Source: Cyclospora cayetanensis
Lineage: Eukaryota > Apicomplexa > Conoidasida > Eucoccidiorida > Eimeriidae
Length of the DNA: 64,000 nt
Direction of reading: 5' to 3'
Assembly: GCF_002999335.1 (NCBI RefSeq)
Contig: NW_020312053.1
Span: 1-64,000, forward strand
Numbering within the stretch: the stretch's first letter is position 1; every line of letters begins with the position of its first letter. The translations under genes and the position numbers were made by a program. The notes under the pieces were generated by a model. It saw nothing but the letters and a program-made list of their open reading frames with translations, did not search any database and was not told the origin of the DNA. Positions 10,821-24,458 of the stretch are shown here, one piece after another.

Positions 10821-13800
10821 ATGGGCAACTCGCACTCGGAAACGGCATCGCCGCTGAGCAGCAGCGACAGCCAAGTGGGCGAGCTGGATGCGCACGACTA
10901 TGACGCTTCAGCTGACCCCGACGCAACAGCAGCAGCATCCCTTCCCAATGCGCCTCTCCATCAGCAACCGCATCAATTTCCCGAAAACGAATTCTTCGAT
11001 GTATGCTCCGACTTTGAAGACACCCCAGCATCTCCTCATGGACCCCCCCCCCGTTCTCAGAGATCTCATGAACGCCACACTTTTCGGCAAAGGTCGCAGC
11101 AGCTCGCGACAAGCGTCAGCAGCGACAACAGCAACACCCCAGGCTCTCCGTGGCATTCAACGAGCAGCTTAGCCTCCCTGCCTCAGGAGACTGCACTCCG
11201 GCTCGCCGAGACAGCAGCAACAGCAGCGGTGGCTGCAGTTGCTGCTGCAACGCAAGCCCACGGCTTGTTTGGTGCACGCCCAGAGGCTCCCCCTTGCTGC
11301 CACTACAAACGCTACCGCTGTCTAGGCAGTGGCATTGGCAGCAGCATTAGCAGCAGCCATGTGTGCCCCCTCGGGATGCGCCGCAAGAAGCGGCGATTGC
11401 TGCAACAGCTGCAGAAGCAGCAACGTCAACAAGAGGAAACTCAGACTTCCGCAAGAGATGCCTGTGCCTCTAAACTGCTAAAGGAAGGCACCTGCAGCGA
11501 TCTTGACTCCTGTAGCACGTCTCACAGAGCTCCTTTCGGCATCAGCAGACGCAGTTCTACCAGTAAGCCCTCCCTAGACCGCACCACCCCTCTGGAAATT
11601 GAAGAGGAAGAGCAGCAGCAGCACCAACGCCAGCAGTCGCACAGTCAAGACTGCATTAGCAGCTCGACAGAGCAATCAGCTGCAAGCCGAGCAGCATCAA
11701 TACTGCCGACAGACCCCCCTCACCTCCGCACTTTAACCTCCTATCCACCACGACGGGGAGCTGCGGAGTGTCGTGCTGCCTTGTCTTTTATGCCACCATC
11801 GACAACAGAAGTCTCAACAGCAGGAGGCGCTATATCCACGACACGACGCTCTAGCAGTCGTCCTATCCTTTCATTCCCTAACGCCGCCTTTGTAGCCCAC
11901 TCAGCGACACAGCCTCTGCAAGAAGGGGTGCCACGCCACGCCTCTCGCCAGCGCTCACTCCTGGAGGCGCTTCCTCTCCTTCCCCTCCAGCAGCGAGCCG
12001 CTGTGCTAAGCGAGGCGGCTTACATCGCCATCCCTGGTGTTCAGAGCATTCTACGAGAGGACAAGGTTGAAGCCTTCTGTCTCTGCAATGTAAGCGAAAT
12101 CAAGCTCCACCATGCCCTCCTTACAACCTGGCGAACAAACTGTGCAGTCTGCAGTGTGTGAAGGCGCTTCGCTGCCAAACAACGCTGACCTCTTGTGTTT
12201 ACATGAATGTGTGCGAATACAGCATTGCCTTCGGCTCCTTAGAAAGTGCCGCTTAATCTCGTGCCTCCGCGTCGGTGCATGCATTGATGGATGGATGCAT
12301 AGATGTGTACTGTGCAGATAGATGTATCTAATGTACGGATAGATGTATCTAATGTATGGATAGATGTATCTAAAGTATGGATAGATGTATACTGTGCAGA
12401 TAAAAGTATCTTATGTACGGATAGATGTATCTAATGTACGGATAGATGTACACTGTGTAGATAGATGTATCTAATGTATGGATAGATGTATCTTATGTAC
12501 GGATAGATGTATCTAAAGTATGGATAGATGTATACTATGTTGATAGATGTATCTAAAGTATGGATGGTCTCGTATGGGTGTCTTCTCGTCTGCTTTCCGT
12601 TAAGAAGGGCATCTCCTATCGCGAGATGTCGCTTGCCATGCATATGCATATGTATGAATATATATTTATATATATGTATATGTCTCTTGCACACGCGTTC
12701 TTGCATTGCGCTGTCCGCTCTCTGCGCTTTTGGCTTTAATCATTTTATTCTAAGGCCCCTCATCGGGAGAGGCAGTGGCAAGTGACTCTGACTCAGCGGT
12801 GGGTGTAGCAGGTGCAGTAGATGCAAGAAGATTTAAGCGGAGGTTTCTGCCCTTCTTCGTTTTGCGTGTGATGCTGATGCAGATCCTTACAGACACCGAG
12901 AAGAGCAGCCTTACTGCACCCGCTGCATCTAGACACGTAGGAAGTCGTTTCTTGGCTGCAGTTTCGAGGAGGCGTGTAGCTGATCTTTGTTTTTAGCAGG
13001 GGAAGTGCGCTCTCCATCGCTGTGTGTGTGTGTGTTTGCGTGTATGTATGTATGTGCTCTTCCCGCGAACAGTGCTGCCGCAACTCGGATATGTTTTTGG
13101 TGGCTTCCTTTTGTTGCAGTGTAAATGCAGCTGCTGCGCCCTGTGGCTGCATGCGCCTTGTTCTACTGCGCTGGCATCCTTTTGGGGGGAAAGGCTCTTG
13201 TGCGTCATCTGCCGCTTCCTTCTCGCGGTACGCTGCTGCCGCGACGACGCGCAACAAAGAGAGGCTACTACTGCTGTGCATGTGTATCTGCATGCTTCGA
13301 CGCTCCTCTCTTTCTCTCGCTCGCGCTTCTGCGATAGCAGCAGCAGCTGCTGCTGTCGACCCCTCGCTGCGCGGAGCACTCTTCAGCAAGGTCTGAGGCT
13401 TCTCCCTGTGCTTTTTGCCTCAGGATCCCTCCACGGAAGTCGTTTGGATTTCAACGGTTGTGCCACTGAGTCTTGCTGCTGCTTCGCCCTCGGCGACTTC
13501 CTTGGGCACTCAAGAAACAGCTGCTGAGACGATCTTCGGCCGTGAAGAAGCGCTCCTTCCAGCTTCTTCGCTGCTTGCTGTGGCATCTGGCCATGGCAGT
13601 CGCAACTCTGGATTGCGAGAGGACGTTCGCGTGTTTTCCGCTGCTCCCCCTGTTGCCGCCGTCGAAGGCACCGCTCCAGCAGGAGCAGCAGCAGCACCCC
13701 GCAAAATCCTGAGGCTGTGGATTCATTCGAGCGCTGCGCGGAGTGAATGCAGGCTTAGAGGATCGCCTTTGAAGCCTTCGCAGCCGAGCGAAGCGTCGAG

Positions 13801-15541
13801 AGAAGCCTCAGATCGCGCTGCAGCACCGTCCGCAGCACCCGCTGAAGCGCTGGCATCAAAGGATAACCTTCGTCGCATGCATGACAAGCTGCTCGTGACG
13901 CTGCATATCGACGACCAAACGCCTATGTTCAGGGTGCCACTTTCCGCCTTCCCAACGGGCAGTCCTTACACCATCTCCGTGAGTGAAGAGCTGAGCGACT
14001 GCACGCGGAGCAAGCAGCAAGCAAGCACGAGCATCCTGAGGAAAGGCCGTTCAAGGGTTCAGAAGCCTTGAAGCTGCTGCATAGTCTGCGTTTGTATATG
14101 CTTATGTGTTAAGTATATGTATGTATGTATTTGTGTGTGTTTCTGTATTTATATGTAAGTGACTGTATCTATGTGAGTGACTGTATTTGTGTGTGTGACT
14201 GTATTTATATGTGTGACTGTATTTATATGTGTGACTGTATTTATATGTGTGACTGTATTTATGTGTGTGACTGTATTTATATGTGTGACTGTATTTATGT
14301 GTGTGACTGTATTTATGTGTGTGAGTGTATTTATGTGTGTGACTGTATTTATATGTGTGAGTGTATTTATGTGTGTGACTGTACTTATGTGTGACTGTGT
14401 GTCTGCACCCACCAACAGGCGGTAGTGGAGGAGCCTCTCCAGAAGACTGTGCTGCTCGCAGTGGCTGCAACGCGTCAACTCAGCGAATCGCAGATCCTCA
14501 AGGCGATTCAGATGCTTCGCACGCTGCATCCCTCCCGAGGCAGAGCTTACGTGTGTTCAGTGATGCTGCTGCTGCTCCGAGTTTCTCCTCATATCCCTTG
14601 CCTTGCGGATGCAAAATGGCTCGAAGAGGGGTTGGTGCGGGCGCTACATGCACTGCCCTGCTTTCTATGCTGCACTGTGCCTGCCTCAGTTGCAATGCGT
14701 TTTCGAGCGCGAAGAAAAGCAACAACTTCGGCTGCAGCAGCGCAGCAATAAAGGGCAAATCGGAACCCGCCTCACACAACTTCCAGCCAGCACTAGCAGC
14801 AGCAAGGTGCCGCTCAGCTCTGCAGCTCACCTTGGAATTGAGGATGCGACGTCCCCCTTCAAACGCTTCTCCATAGCGTCGGCAGGTAGGATAGGTGGCT
14901 GCTGTTGCGGCACCTGTTGCTGGAGCGGCAGCAGATGCTGCCTGCTGCTGTTTAACCTGTTCTTGGCACAGCATCTTTTTCTGGGGGACGTGGTGTGGGG
15001 AGCGGAAGGTTTTTCTTTGATTCATGGCTGGGTCTGCGCTGTAGGTACACCTCGTGTAGAACGAACAGTGGCAGCAGAAGCAGCAGCAGCGGCGACGGTG
15101 GCGCAGTCCGCAAGCGCAGAGGAATTCTCGCTCCGTCTGCGCTGCCTTTCGCTAGCAGAAGAGGGAACGTCTCGGCAGATGCTTCTGCCGGCCCGTTCTG
15201 TGTGGTGCATGCATGCGAGTTGCTTCGATTTGGAATCCTTTTTAAGCACCGCCTTCCGCGGGAGACAGGTTTGCGGGGAGAAATCTTCCTCCGGAGTGGT
15301 AGGACGCCACGAATCCCCCGAAACATCTTCAGTTTTCTCAGCGGAGATCTCTGAGAGCTGGCGATGTCCTCTCTGCGCTGCGCCGGCTCTGCCGCACGAG
15401 CTGTACGTGTGCGGCTTCGTGCTGCAGTTGCTAGAGCAGCATCCCAAAGACACGGCAAGTGTCGTCTTTGCGGATGCTGAGCTGCTGCTTCCTGTGCCTC
15501 ACAGGACGCTGAAAAAAAGGCGGGGAGCTAGCCTGCTGTAA
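10821..15541 (+). CDS. SP-RING (PIAS/Siz-type) SUMO E3 ligase
   Basis: Proposed exons 10821-12089, 13424-13978, 14419-14550 (or to 14634) and 14690-15541 all join in phase 0 (donors gtaagc, gtgagt, gtgtgt), about 935 aa. The last exon carries the SP-RING: FSLRLRCLSL, LLPARSVWCMHASCFD followed by LESFL, then after about 45 residues ESWRCPLC and a final VCGFVLQLLEQH helix. This matches the C-x-H-x2-C-F-D and W-x-C-P-x-C signature of PIAS/Siz ligases, which move SUMO from UBC9 to nuclear targets. Exon 1 starts MGNSHSETA, a possible N-myristoylation signal (Gly2, Ser6) that is unusual for this family, and is long, Ser/Gln-rich and basic. The middle exons (DKLLVTLHIDDQTPMFRVPL) may stand for a diverged PINIT region. 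Extra small exons in the 1.3-kb first intron are possible. Confidence 0.8.
12305..12570. repeat. 21-base minisatellite in intron 1
   Basis: About a dozen units starting GATAGATGTATC with small changes, inside the first intron (12090-13423) of the SP-RING gene. Confidence 0.95.
14118..14397. repeat. 18-base TG-rich minisatellite in intron 2
   Basis: About 14 units of GTGTGACTGTATTTATAT type. The array ends about 20 bases before the acceptor at 14418 of the SP-RING gene. Confidence 0.95.
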
Positions 15542-18164
15542 CGAAGCAGGGAACTTTTTTTGAGCTGTACGGACCAAGGGGAGAGGCGTCCTTAGGGCGC
15601 AGCACCACCCGTCAAACACACCTCGCTGGCTACTGGGCTCATGCAAGAGGGGCAGCAGCAGCGCATGCACGGCACCAACACACGCATTGCCTCCAGAAAA
15701 AAAAGGATCTTTTGTAGTGTCTCTGCAAACGTTAGGCCCTCAAACCCGCGGCGTGCTCCCGTTCGGACGCCTCCTTGCCAGCCATCCGTGACAGGCGACA
15801 AGAGCCGTCCGAGCAGCAGAGTTTGGCTTCTGCCTGCAGGAGGAGGAGCTGCTGCTTGACCAATATGGAAGGCGTAAAGTGCTGCAGCAGCAAGGGAGGA
15901 AATTCCTGCTGCTGCGCGTGCCGCTGCCTCCTTTCTCTGAGAGTGCAGGTCGAGTAGAAAGCGTGGTGTAGAGAGCGCTCCGGCTTAGGTCCTCTATCTA
16001 TCTGTTGATCCTGTCTCTCCACGAACCCCCCACGTTTCCCCCGCCTTCATCGTGATCTCTTGGCTTCCCGCTTCTACCCGCCAGGGCATCCCTAGCGAAG
16101 GCTTTGCGGGAGAGACGGGAGGAAAGGGGGAAGACCCCCCAACGAGGCTAACCACACCGACTCGTGCTGCCTTTAAGCCTTTGATACAATGTTTTGGCGA
16201 CACGGGCAAACCCTAGCTCTGAGGCACGCCGATTGAAGCAACGCAACGCCGCGCAAGTGCTTCCTAGCGAGGAGCGTTAGGGGCTGCAGTCTCTCTTTTA
16301 CGCACTCTGACACAGTTCTCTCTACATGTCGAGGCGCTGCGGCAGCGTCTCGTCCTTTCAAAAACTTCAGAAAAAGGCTTAGCCCGTCTCCTTCTACACG
16401 CACTAGGACGCCCACCGCAGAGGGCTCCCTGCCCCTCTACACTCGTCCCCTCCAACCAGCCCCCTTCCGCCGACTCCTCCTGACGAATTGCGCCAAACCG
16501 GCATGTCTGAAGATCCTCTGGGAAAGTCTCTTGGAATGGCCCTCGTAGTTGGGAATCCTTTGTTGCGCAAGGCGCCTTTTCTGCAGTTCTTCTGCGCCAG
16601 ATAAGCACTCGCCGACAGCTTTTCTCGCTTGATGGGTGAGAATTCTCGAAATGTCTTTGTAGAGGCAGACCTTGGATTAGATCGTCGAGGGGCTTACGCA
16701 GTACAGCGCATCGCCGCCTTGAAAAAAGATGCAATGAAGACCAGCGAAGCCTTCTTTGCAGGTGAGATTTTCAGAGGCAGGTAACGGGGTTCGGCATTCC
16801 TGACTTTTGCAGTCTGCAAGTGTACCGCATACCCCAACTTCCACTCATCATGAAGCGCGCAGGCGGGGGGAGGTTCCGCAATCGAGGGCTGGAAGATATC
16901 AACTCATCCCCAACGTGGGCGCATGACTGTGAAGGTGGCCGACTAGAGTGGTCTCTGTGCTCGTTGCAGTAAGACCAAACACAATAAAAGAACGTAGAGC
17001 ATAGGGGCCTGAGGTTCGGACATGGTGAAAAAGCGTGGTCGATGAATTCGTCTGCCTGTCTTGGTGTTTCCCATTGGAACCAACATCTTTTAACCGGAAC
17101 GGAGGGTTCATAGATAGCGGCATTTAGCATGTACGTTCTTTGTAGCGGGCCAAGCTACACGTGTACACTTCGTACTCCACTAGTTATATTGTGTCTGAGA
17201 ATTCGTAAGGAATTGAATGGTTGGTCTGGCTCTAAAGAATTTTAACAGAGCACTGTTGCTTAGACACAAGGTAAGACCCGATATTGTCTGCGCGTGGGCT
17301 AAAGGATATGTGCATCCAGCTGTGCGTCCTCATGGTGCACAGTAGAGCGTGCAGCACTGCGCAACCTTGCAATCCTCCCTTCTGGTCAGGAACTAAGGGT
17401 CGCGGACAGGAAAGGCGGGAGTTGTTTTTGAATAGCACTAGCTAGCTTCCTACCAGATTTCCATTGAATCTGGAATTTAATTTCTCCTTACGGATACCTG
17501 ACATGAAGCGCTACACCTAGCTGCCTGCTCGCTGTAGGATGCGTGAAGAGGCGACCCCACTCCCGGTGTACCGGTGCGCTGTGCAGGTGTCCATGACGCC
17601 TTAAAGGGCCATGCGTACTTGCCACATTGAGCATAAAGATAACATGGGTGTAAATATTGCGTCAACCATTTAAATTGCGTGCTGCACTGCTCTGGAGGTT
17701 TCCATGATACGCTATGCAGGTTGTGGAGTACGATGAAAATGCATCGCTTGCCCACATTTTGATAGACTCGTTAATTTTTGTCTATACGTTTCATACTGGA
17801 CACACCAAGCTGAACCGTTTGCCACGCTATACGGTGCTTTCTTGCCTGTGGAAGCCCAGGACTACCAAGGAGATGCGCATTCCGATGAGACCGTCATAAA
17901 GAATTTGGAATCACGGCTTAGAAGACCAAGGCAAAAGGGTGCTGGTATGTAATAGTTTTCGCCAGAGTTTGTGTTAGTTCCTAGAGGCACAAAGCGACCG
18001 AATGGCAGCCGGTGCATGCGCAGCCGCCGCTAGGCTCCTGTTGTGGGGTGGAACTTATCTGCGAAGAAATCTGCAGAGACTGACCACAAGGCGGTAGAGT
18101 TGGGTCGCGTGTCTTCTTTAAATGTTTTGTGCATTTCTCATTCCTTTGCCAAAACTAAGAGAAG
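15542..18164. other. R-to-P transition, no secure gene
   Basis: Triplet repeats fade out by about 15,950. A minus-strand open frame (16264-16734, 156 codons, TTG first, very basic) could be an exon but has no recognisable domain or matching partner. From 16,740 to 18,160 I see only short random-looking frames. Confidence 0.5.
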
Positions 18165-19853
18165 ATGGCGGCGAACACAAACGTAAGCAAACCCCCGGAT
18201 GCGCATGATGCCCGGATGCGGTCTTTGCCATTGCCATCTGCTCGTTGCACTTCTTGAGCATCGATAGCTCCTCTCTTTTGTTTCTCTCTGCTTTAATTTT
18301 CTTAAAAGAGGCCACAAAGGATTGGATTGTCAGCAGCGATCGTCCTGCGCTGCTCCTTTGGGAGGCGCTCAGGCCCTACCGGGGGTTGACGAAACTTTAG
18401 GCATTCAAAACTCCAGAGGATATGCATTTTCTGTCATTTTAGGTGTACCTGCTTTCTTCCATGGGTGATGCCGCTATTATTTAGTTAGAGTGCCACGATG
18501 GACCTTTGGTGCCGGCTGGAGGAACGCACAGATGCAGCCTCTGTGCCTCGCTTGCAGTTCCGCCGGTTTTTGCCTTTTCCAGACGTTCGAAAACGCCTCA
18601 AAGTCGTGTTTGCTTGCATCGTGCCTCTTGTGTCACTTTCTTGGTGGAGCATTGCAATTTGGGCGTAACGTTCATTTTGGTTGCGATGATTGCTTTGTGC
18701 GTTTCACGTGCACCCGTGTACTTGCTAATCCCCGGTGACTGTGTGTGTGTTTTTCTGCACTTTAGATTTCCAAGAAGAGGAAGTTCGTCAATGACGGTGT
18801 CTTCCAGGCGGAGCTGAACGAGTTCCTCTCTCGCACTTTGGCAGAGGATGGGTATTCTGGTGTTGAGGTCCGTGTGACGCCTATTCGCACGGAGATCATT
18901 ATCCGTGCAACAAGGACGCGCGAGGTGTTGGGCGAGAAGGGACGCCGCATCAGAGAACTTACATCTCTCGTGCAGAAGCGCTTCGGCTTTCCTCCCGACT
19001 CCGTCGAACTCTTCGCGGAGCGCGTCGAGAACAGAGGACTCTGCGCCATGGCTCAGGCAGAGAGCCTGAGATACAAACTTCTGAAGGGCCTTGCCGTGCG
19101 CAGAGCTTGCTATGGTGTCTTGAGACACATCATGGAGTCTGGAGCCAAGGGTAAGTCTAATACTCGGTTCGAATCCGCAGTTCATAGTTTTTTGACATGT
19201 GGACGTGCAGCTTAATCCACAAGAGGCCCTCAAGCGGCCTTCTCAACTGCTTCAGGGGCTTTTCTTCGCGCACTTGTGCAAACTACGTCCCTCTGTATGT
19301 ACATCTGTGTGCTGCGTTTTGGTGCGTGTACTTGACCTAAAGGTTGCGAGGTCGTCGTGTCTGGAAAGCTGAGAGCTCAGCGTGCAAAGAGCATGAAGTT
19401 TAGAGATGGATACATCATCTCAACTGGCGAGCCCAGACAGCGTTTCGTGAACCAGGCTATCAGATCTGTGCAGCTCCGCCAGGTGCGTTTCGATCGAACG
19501 TTACGCCAGCTTTTGAGCACTGGACAGAGTCCATTCAGCTTGCAGGTGTCACCGCATCTTGAAACCTAGCTAGGCTACGCAAGCATAGTGTAGTTAGTCG
19601 TTCAGCGAGTTTGCGGTATTTTTCGGGGGCTAAGCATTCCCTCTTATGCCGTGCTTGTTTTTTTGTGCCGGTGTGCGTGCAGGGAGTGCTGGGTGTGAGG
19701 GTAAGCATCATGTTGCCGTTCGACCCCGAGGGCAAGCAAGGACCATCAACTCCTCTACCCGACACCATCATCGTCACGGAACCTAAGCCCGACATCTATG
19801 TCGTGATGGGACCGCCAGACCCTACACAGGCGTTCTGCCCCCCTGCTCTCTAA
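18165..19853 (+). CDS. RPS3: 40S ribosomal protein S3
   Basis: Four exons: 18165-18182, 18766-19150, 19343-19482 and 19683-19853, total 237 aa, the usual RPS3 length. Exon 1 encodes only MAANTN in the context agaagATGGCGG. Introns of 583, 192 and 200 bases use gtaagc, gtaagt and gtgcgt donors and end in tttag, aaag and gcag; the phases (0, 1, 0) close exactly. The protein starts [20 protein letters not shown] after exon 1 and has the KH-domain loop [14 protein letters not shown], then [40 protein letters not shown] and the C-terminal PLPDTI...EPKPD block. S3 sits at the mRNA entry channel of the small ribosomal subunit. The C-terminus ([17 protein letters not shown]) is the least conserved part. 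This is the only certain gene in the long repeat-poor segment. Confidence 0.97.
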
Positions 19854-22800
19854 AGTGTTCTTGCCGTGTTTTAAAAAAGGCGTAAAGATGCTCAGTGCAT
19901 CTGCCGGCGGGTAGACAATAGATGCACGTGTGTCTGTACTCGGGCGCAGTGCCATCTTTTTGCCTACTGACAGACACTTTGCGGTGGGAGCCGTTCGACC
20001 AATAAACGCTCGTTCAACGCTTCAAATGTCACCAGCAAAAGGGGTTGCGTCTTTCGCTCAGACGCACATGTCCACGCACGGATATTCTGCGTAGGCAGGA
20101 ATTACCCATCGTCTCCAGCATTCTACATTGCTAGTAGGGCATTAGTTCATGTATTTTTGCACCACGCCCCTCCCGCAATTACCGCATTATCAGTAGATCT
20201 GCCCAGCCAAAGAAGAGCTGCTGGGTGGGCCGTAGATTCGCCTGTTATCAACTTGGCTAGGCGTAGGGTATCCCTACACACGAGCTGCTTATTTGGTCGA
20301 ACAGCAAGATAAGGGGGTGTAATACACCTACTTGAGAATAGTGTGAAGGATCGAGATATTCCTTTATTTCATACGTCTATCATCGAGCAACAATTGAACG
20401 GCAGGTTTGCATTCTTTTCTTACGGGACTCGCAGGTCTCGGAGGGAGCGCTGGTTTGCAGGCTTGTGATGAGAGTAGCCGATTCGTTGTTTCAGCAGCAA
20501 ACAACATACCTGCCGTGTCCACCTTAACGGAAAAAACAGCGCCGTCCAACTGGCGAGACGTATACATAGAGCACCTGGGAGCAAAATCTCGATTACACTC
20601 ACTGGAATCATTGCGGGAACGCCAGAGCAGAGCCACAGATGTTGTTGAAAGCCAGGAAGGGATGCGAGGCCCGTCGATAGGCCTACAGAAAAGATTAGTG
20701 AAGGAATGCTCAACCGATTAATGGTCTACTCACTAAACGAGGCATACGAGCACCCTTCGGTTTCGTTGCACATTTCTGCGCCTTCTGTAGCACAACGCGA
20801 AGTACTACGAATGGAAAACGGATGGGGTGAGCTCGTTTCTTGCCTTGGATGCGCAGAACGCCCGACACCTTCTTAAGGATGTTGTCCTGCATGCAGATCC
20901 CCAAATAGTTCAAATATACTGCGTATCCGTGAACTCTGTAAAACAATGTTTCTCCACTGCGCGTATGCAATCGTAGAAAAGCCGGTACACCTACTCGAAT
21001 TCTGATGGCTTCACTGCCACGAGAGTGCCTTCTTTCTCAGTCGCTCCTTCCCATTCCTGGTCTATGTCATGCATCAGAGGCCAGCGCACGGGCTAAACTG
21101 AGAAAGCAGAGATATACCTGTACAGAACACAGCTGGCGTCTCGGATGACGACTCCCAGACGACAAATGTGCATTGTGGCTCTTCATCGCACTCAGCCAGG
21201 GCGTCTGGCTGCAGACTCGATGAGTGCGCATGACCTAGGCTTGTAGCCCATGCATACCTACCAGCGTATATTTTGTCGTTTGGAACAGCCCTTCAGTCGA
21301 CTTCTGCTTCAGGGATCTGCCAGGGGCACATCTGGCGGATTGGTTCGGTAGGACCAGATAATGGGGCGTGACACCTGTCACGAATCCCCGCTCATGATTA
21401 TAAAGCGGCGCTGGATCCCTGGGAGAAAGCATGCACGACAGCCAAGAATTGGGTGACCCTCACACTTACTTGACTGGGATACACGTATAATCTGTTATGA
21501 ATAATGATAGAATGCAGCTCTGGGCCCACATTTCGTCTGGAGTTCTCACCAGTTGCCATAATCAGGTTGGTGACACCAACACAACCTTCTGGCGGTGTTT
21601 CATCTGGGAATAAGTCAGGCGATGCTGCTATCTGAAAAATAGTATTCAGACACTACAGACACATGTATTCAAACGCCCTAATTACCTTGCACATTTGTTT
21701 ATTTCTGCATTTGGACCGAGCAAATGCTAAACTTGTTGGATAATGGCACTTTCCATTTATCCATTGGCCAGTGGCTATGAGCAGGGATCAAGGCGGACGG
21801 AAAGGCCATTAATAGATGAATCCTACTTACTACTGATTACAGGGGAACCAAATGAAGCGCGTGTCACATTGACTGAGCTACCAGGTGGACAGTTCATTAC
21901 AATGCGGTTTCCCTGTGCTCAAGCGTTGGGTGAATGCACATTCGCACTTGTGTAGAGAAACGCACTGTCAAGGCAACTCGCGATCCTGGAAGATAATGCT
22001 TGTAATGCTCATTGTTGATGTAGCCGTAAAAGTAGACTGAGCGGATATCCTCTTCAGGTTGTGGGTACAGGGACTTGATCAGATTCATATGTGCAGGTAC
22101 ATGTTGAAGGAGGCAAACCACGGCAACGACGCTTGCAATGCTCCAGCCCTTCATTTCGAGAAAAGATTTACCATTGGTTCATGTCTTTCGAATAGATTCC
22201 CTCAAATTTTTGGCAAATGCTCTTTTTACGCCGCTCTCCCATATGCACATACACTTGAATCCGTTACCAGAGTACACCTTGTTTTCCCATGAGGGCTTTT
22301 CTATTAAAATAAATACATTTTGTTGGTTGTTCAATATATGCAACGTAAGTGCAAACCAGCAGTTGATGCATATTGTTGCTTTCCACGCGGGCACTATTAT
22401 TGGTTTGCTCCTGTACAGTGGCGACAACGCTTTACAAGCAAGTGTAACTTCTATGCAGCCATAGACTTGAGCTTTTCCTTTTTCTGCCTGAATCAAACAT
22501 GCCGAGATGTTACATATCCGCCTTGAGTATGCAAACCGGAGTGCCCATGTATAGTCTGCAGCATCCAAAGCGTGCAAGTACCTAACAGAACACTAGGAAA
22601 ATCAAGATATGGTAATGCAGGTCATAGTAGGACTATGTTTTACTATTGAACTAACCAGATGCTTGATTTTTTGGGGGCTTGGAGTGTGCAGAAAAACGTC
22701 GACGTAGATGTAGAGAAGCAAACAAGAGCGGCGTAACAGGAAGGAAACATGAAGTACCCGCAGATACCCAAACTTTCAAAAGAAACTTCCTGGAAATCAG

Positions 22801-24159
22801 TTCTATTTTCATGTGAAGTAGCTGCACAAGGCTAATTCGTCTTCTTTGATCTCCAGCTTGTGATGTGCTTTAGCATTAGATTCTTGCCTTTGGCTGCTTG
22901 TGAATAGTTTCTGAAGTGATATATGCTTCATTGTGAAGCACATGCTGTCTACTGAAGACCTATGCCTTCTCCTAAGGTTTCTGGTTTATGTTGGGGAATC
23001 AAACCTCCTTTGTCCTCCAACTCTAGGGCGAACCACTCGTGAAAACGAGAAATCTTTCGTCCGCCTTTTTGTAGCTTCTCCGAAAAGATGGAGCTATAGG
23101 CCTTTGGGCTCGCAGTAGAGCGTTTCTCATTCAAAAGGGGAGAACGTTTCAGTAAATGTGTGAAACCGGAAGACATAGCTTCACTGCTGCGTCTCGCAGC
23201 TGACCGCAGAACTTTGTTCTATCTTTTAGAAAGCGATAGCGGACATTGCAGAATTTAGCGACAACTATGGGCAGGCCACTGGACCTAGAGCCTAGGATAA
23301 TATAGTGTGAAGACAACTTGGAAATGACTGTTATGGAGGCCATTGATACCTGTATTTGTATGTGATGTCTAGCACATGCTGGCTGGCTCCAGAATTTTTG
23401 CAGACACTCATCCACGCCCTTCAGTACTCGTCATCCTTGGTCCACAAAATGCACCACGTCGTAAGCTTTAAAACAAAGCTGGGTATGCTCATTTCTGCGG
23501 ACTCTAAACCGGCGAGTACGAGCCCGCAGAGGCTCTCCCCAACGTATTCGCTTCACTTTTCATTCCGTATAGCGCTACTACGAAGATTGATAGGATATCA
23601 GCCCTCCCCTTAGCACCATGTACGAGCTTGACGTATAGTTAGTACGTGTCCTCCAGCGTTCATCGTTATCTTTGCTTTCACCCCTAGGAGCAGTCAGCTA
23701 AGGACCGCGATGGCACGTAGAGTGCAAGTTGCCGTACGGAGCACACTTCGTTTTGCAGCAAAATTCTTACACAAATTGCAAAGGCTGGCAGTAAATGCTC
23801 AAGATAAATTCCTAAATTTCCGTAGTGGAGATTTGGTTAATGTAGTGCAGAATGGGCGACTACACGATGAGCAGTCTGTGCTTTTTCAGCTGGTCGTGAC
23901 AGCCTGAGTAGTCTCTTAATGGCGTACAGCCCTAGCTACCAAGACTTACTGCAACCAAGTATACTGAGCCATAGAGGAGAGTTTACAAAGAAGAGTGTAA
24001 CCGCTCGTTTCATTGTGCCGTACGGGGCATATGGGAGGCCACATATTCTAGCCTAGTAAAAATATACATTTTCATTCAATATAAAGATACTAGAGGCTCT
24101 TATTCCTCAAGAAACATATCATATCTGGCAGAAAAGACAGGGAAATAGTCAATTTCCAG
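19854..24159. other. Repeat-poor stretch without a supported gene
   Basis: Open frames are short (about 130 codons or less) on both strands with no recognisable domains. A + frame at 20407-20721 and a - frame at 22179-22577 are the longest. No tandem arrays were seen. Either non-coding or holding small exons I cannot detect. Confidence 0.5.
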
Positions 24160-24458
24160 CTCTGAAAGGTGATGGTGTGGTGAAAGCATGGCCACGAGGA
24201 GTAGTAACGGCGCACAATCCATTATGCGAAATAGACGTGGAAGGCGGCAAAATTGAGGGGAGACTGCGTCTCCTTATAGCCCGTAGAAAAATGACTAAAG
24301 TTGAGCTACCAGGGCCCCGTTTTATGGCTGTACAGCTAGGTGCCTTTACACAGTTACAGGGTGGAGTGCAAGAGCTGGCACCCAGCAGCGCAGCGCAGCC
24401 GCCAGGGAGGCAGCTAGGCAGTGCGGGGGAGAGGCTGGCGCTGCTGTCGCATTCTTGA
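24160..24458 (+). CDS. Possible exon, hypothetical
   Basis: Follows an acceptor-like tttccag at 24159 and reads LKGDGVVKAWPRGVV, EIDVEGGKIEGRLRLLIARR and ELPGPRFMAVQLG before a stop. A competing frame lies on the minus strand (24149-24649). No domain recognised. It may be an upstream exon of the next entry. Confidence 0.25.

Noticed and set aside
12305..12570. CRISPR-like regular repeats
   Set aside because: Head-to-tail minisatellite without unique spacers, in a eukaryotic intron.
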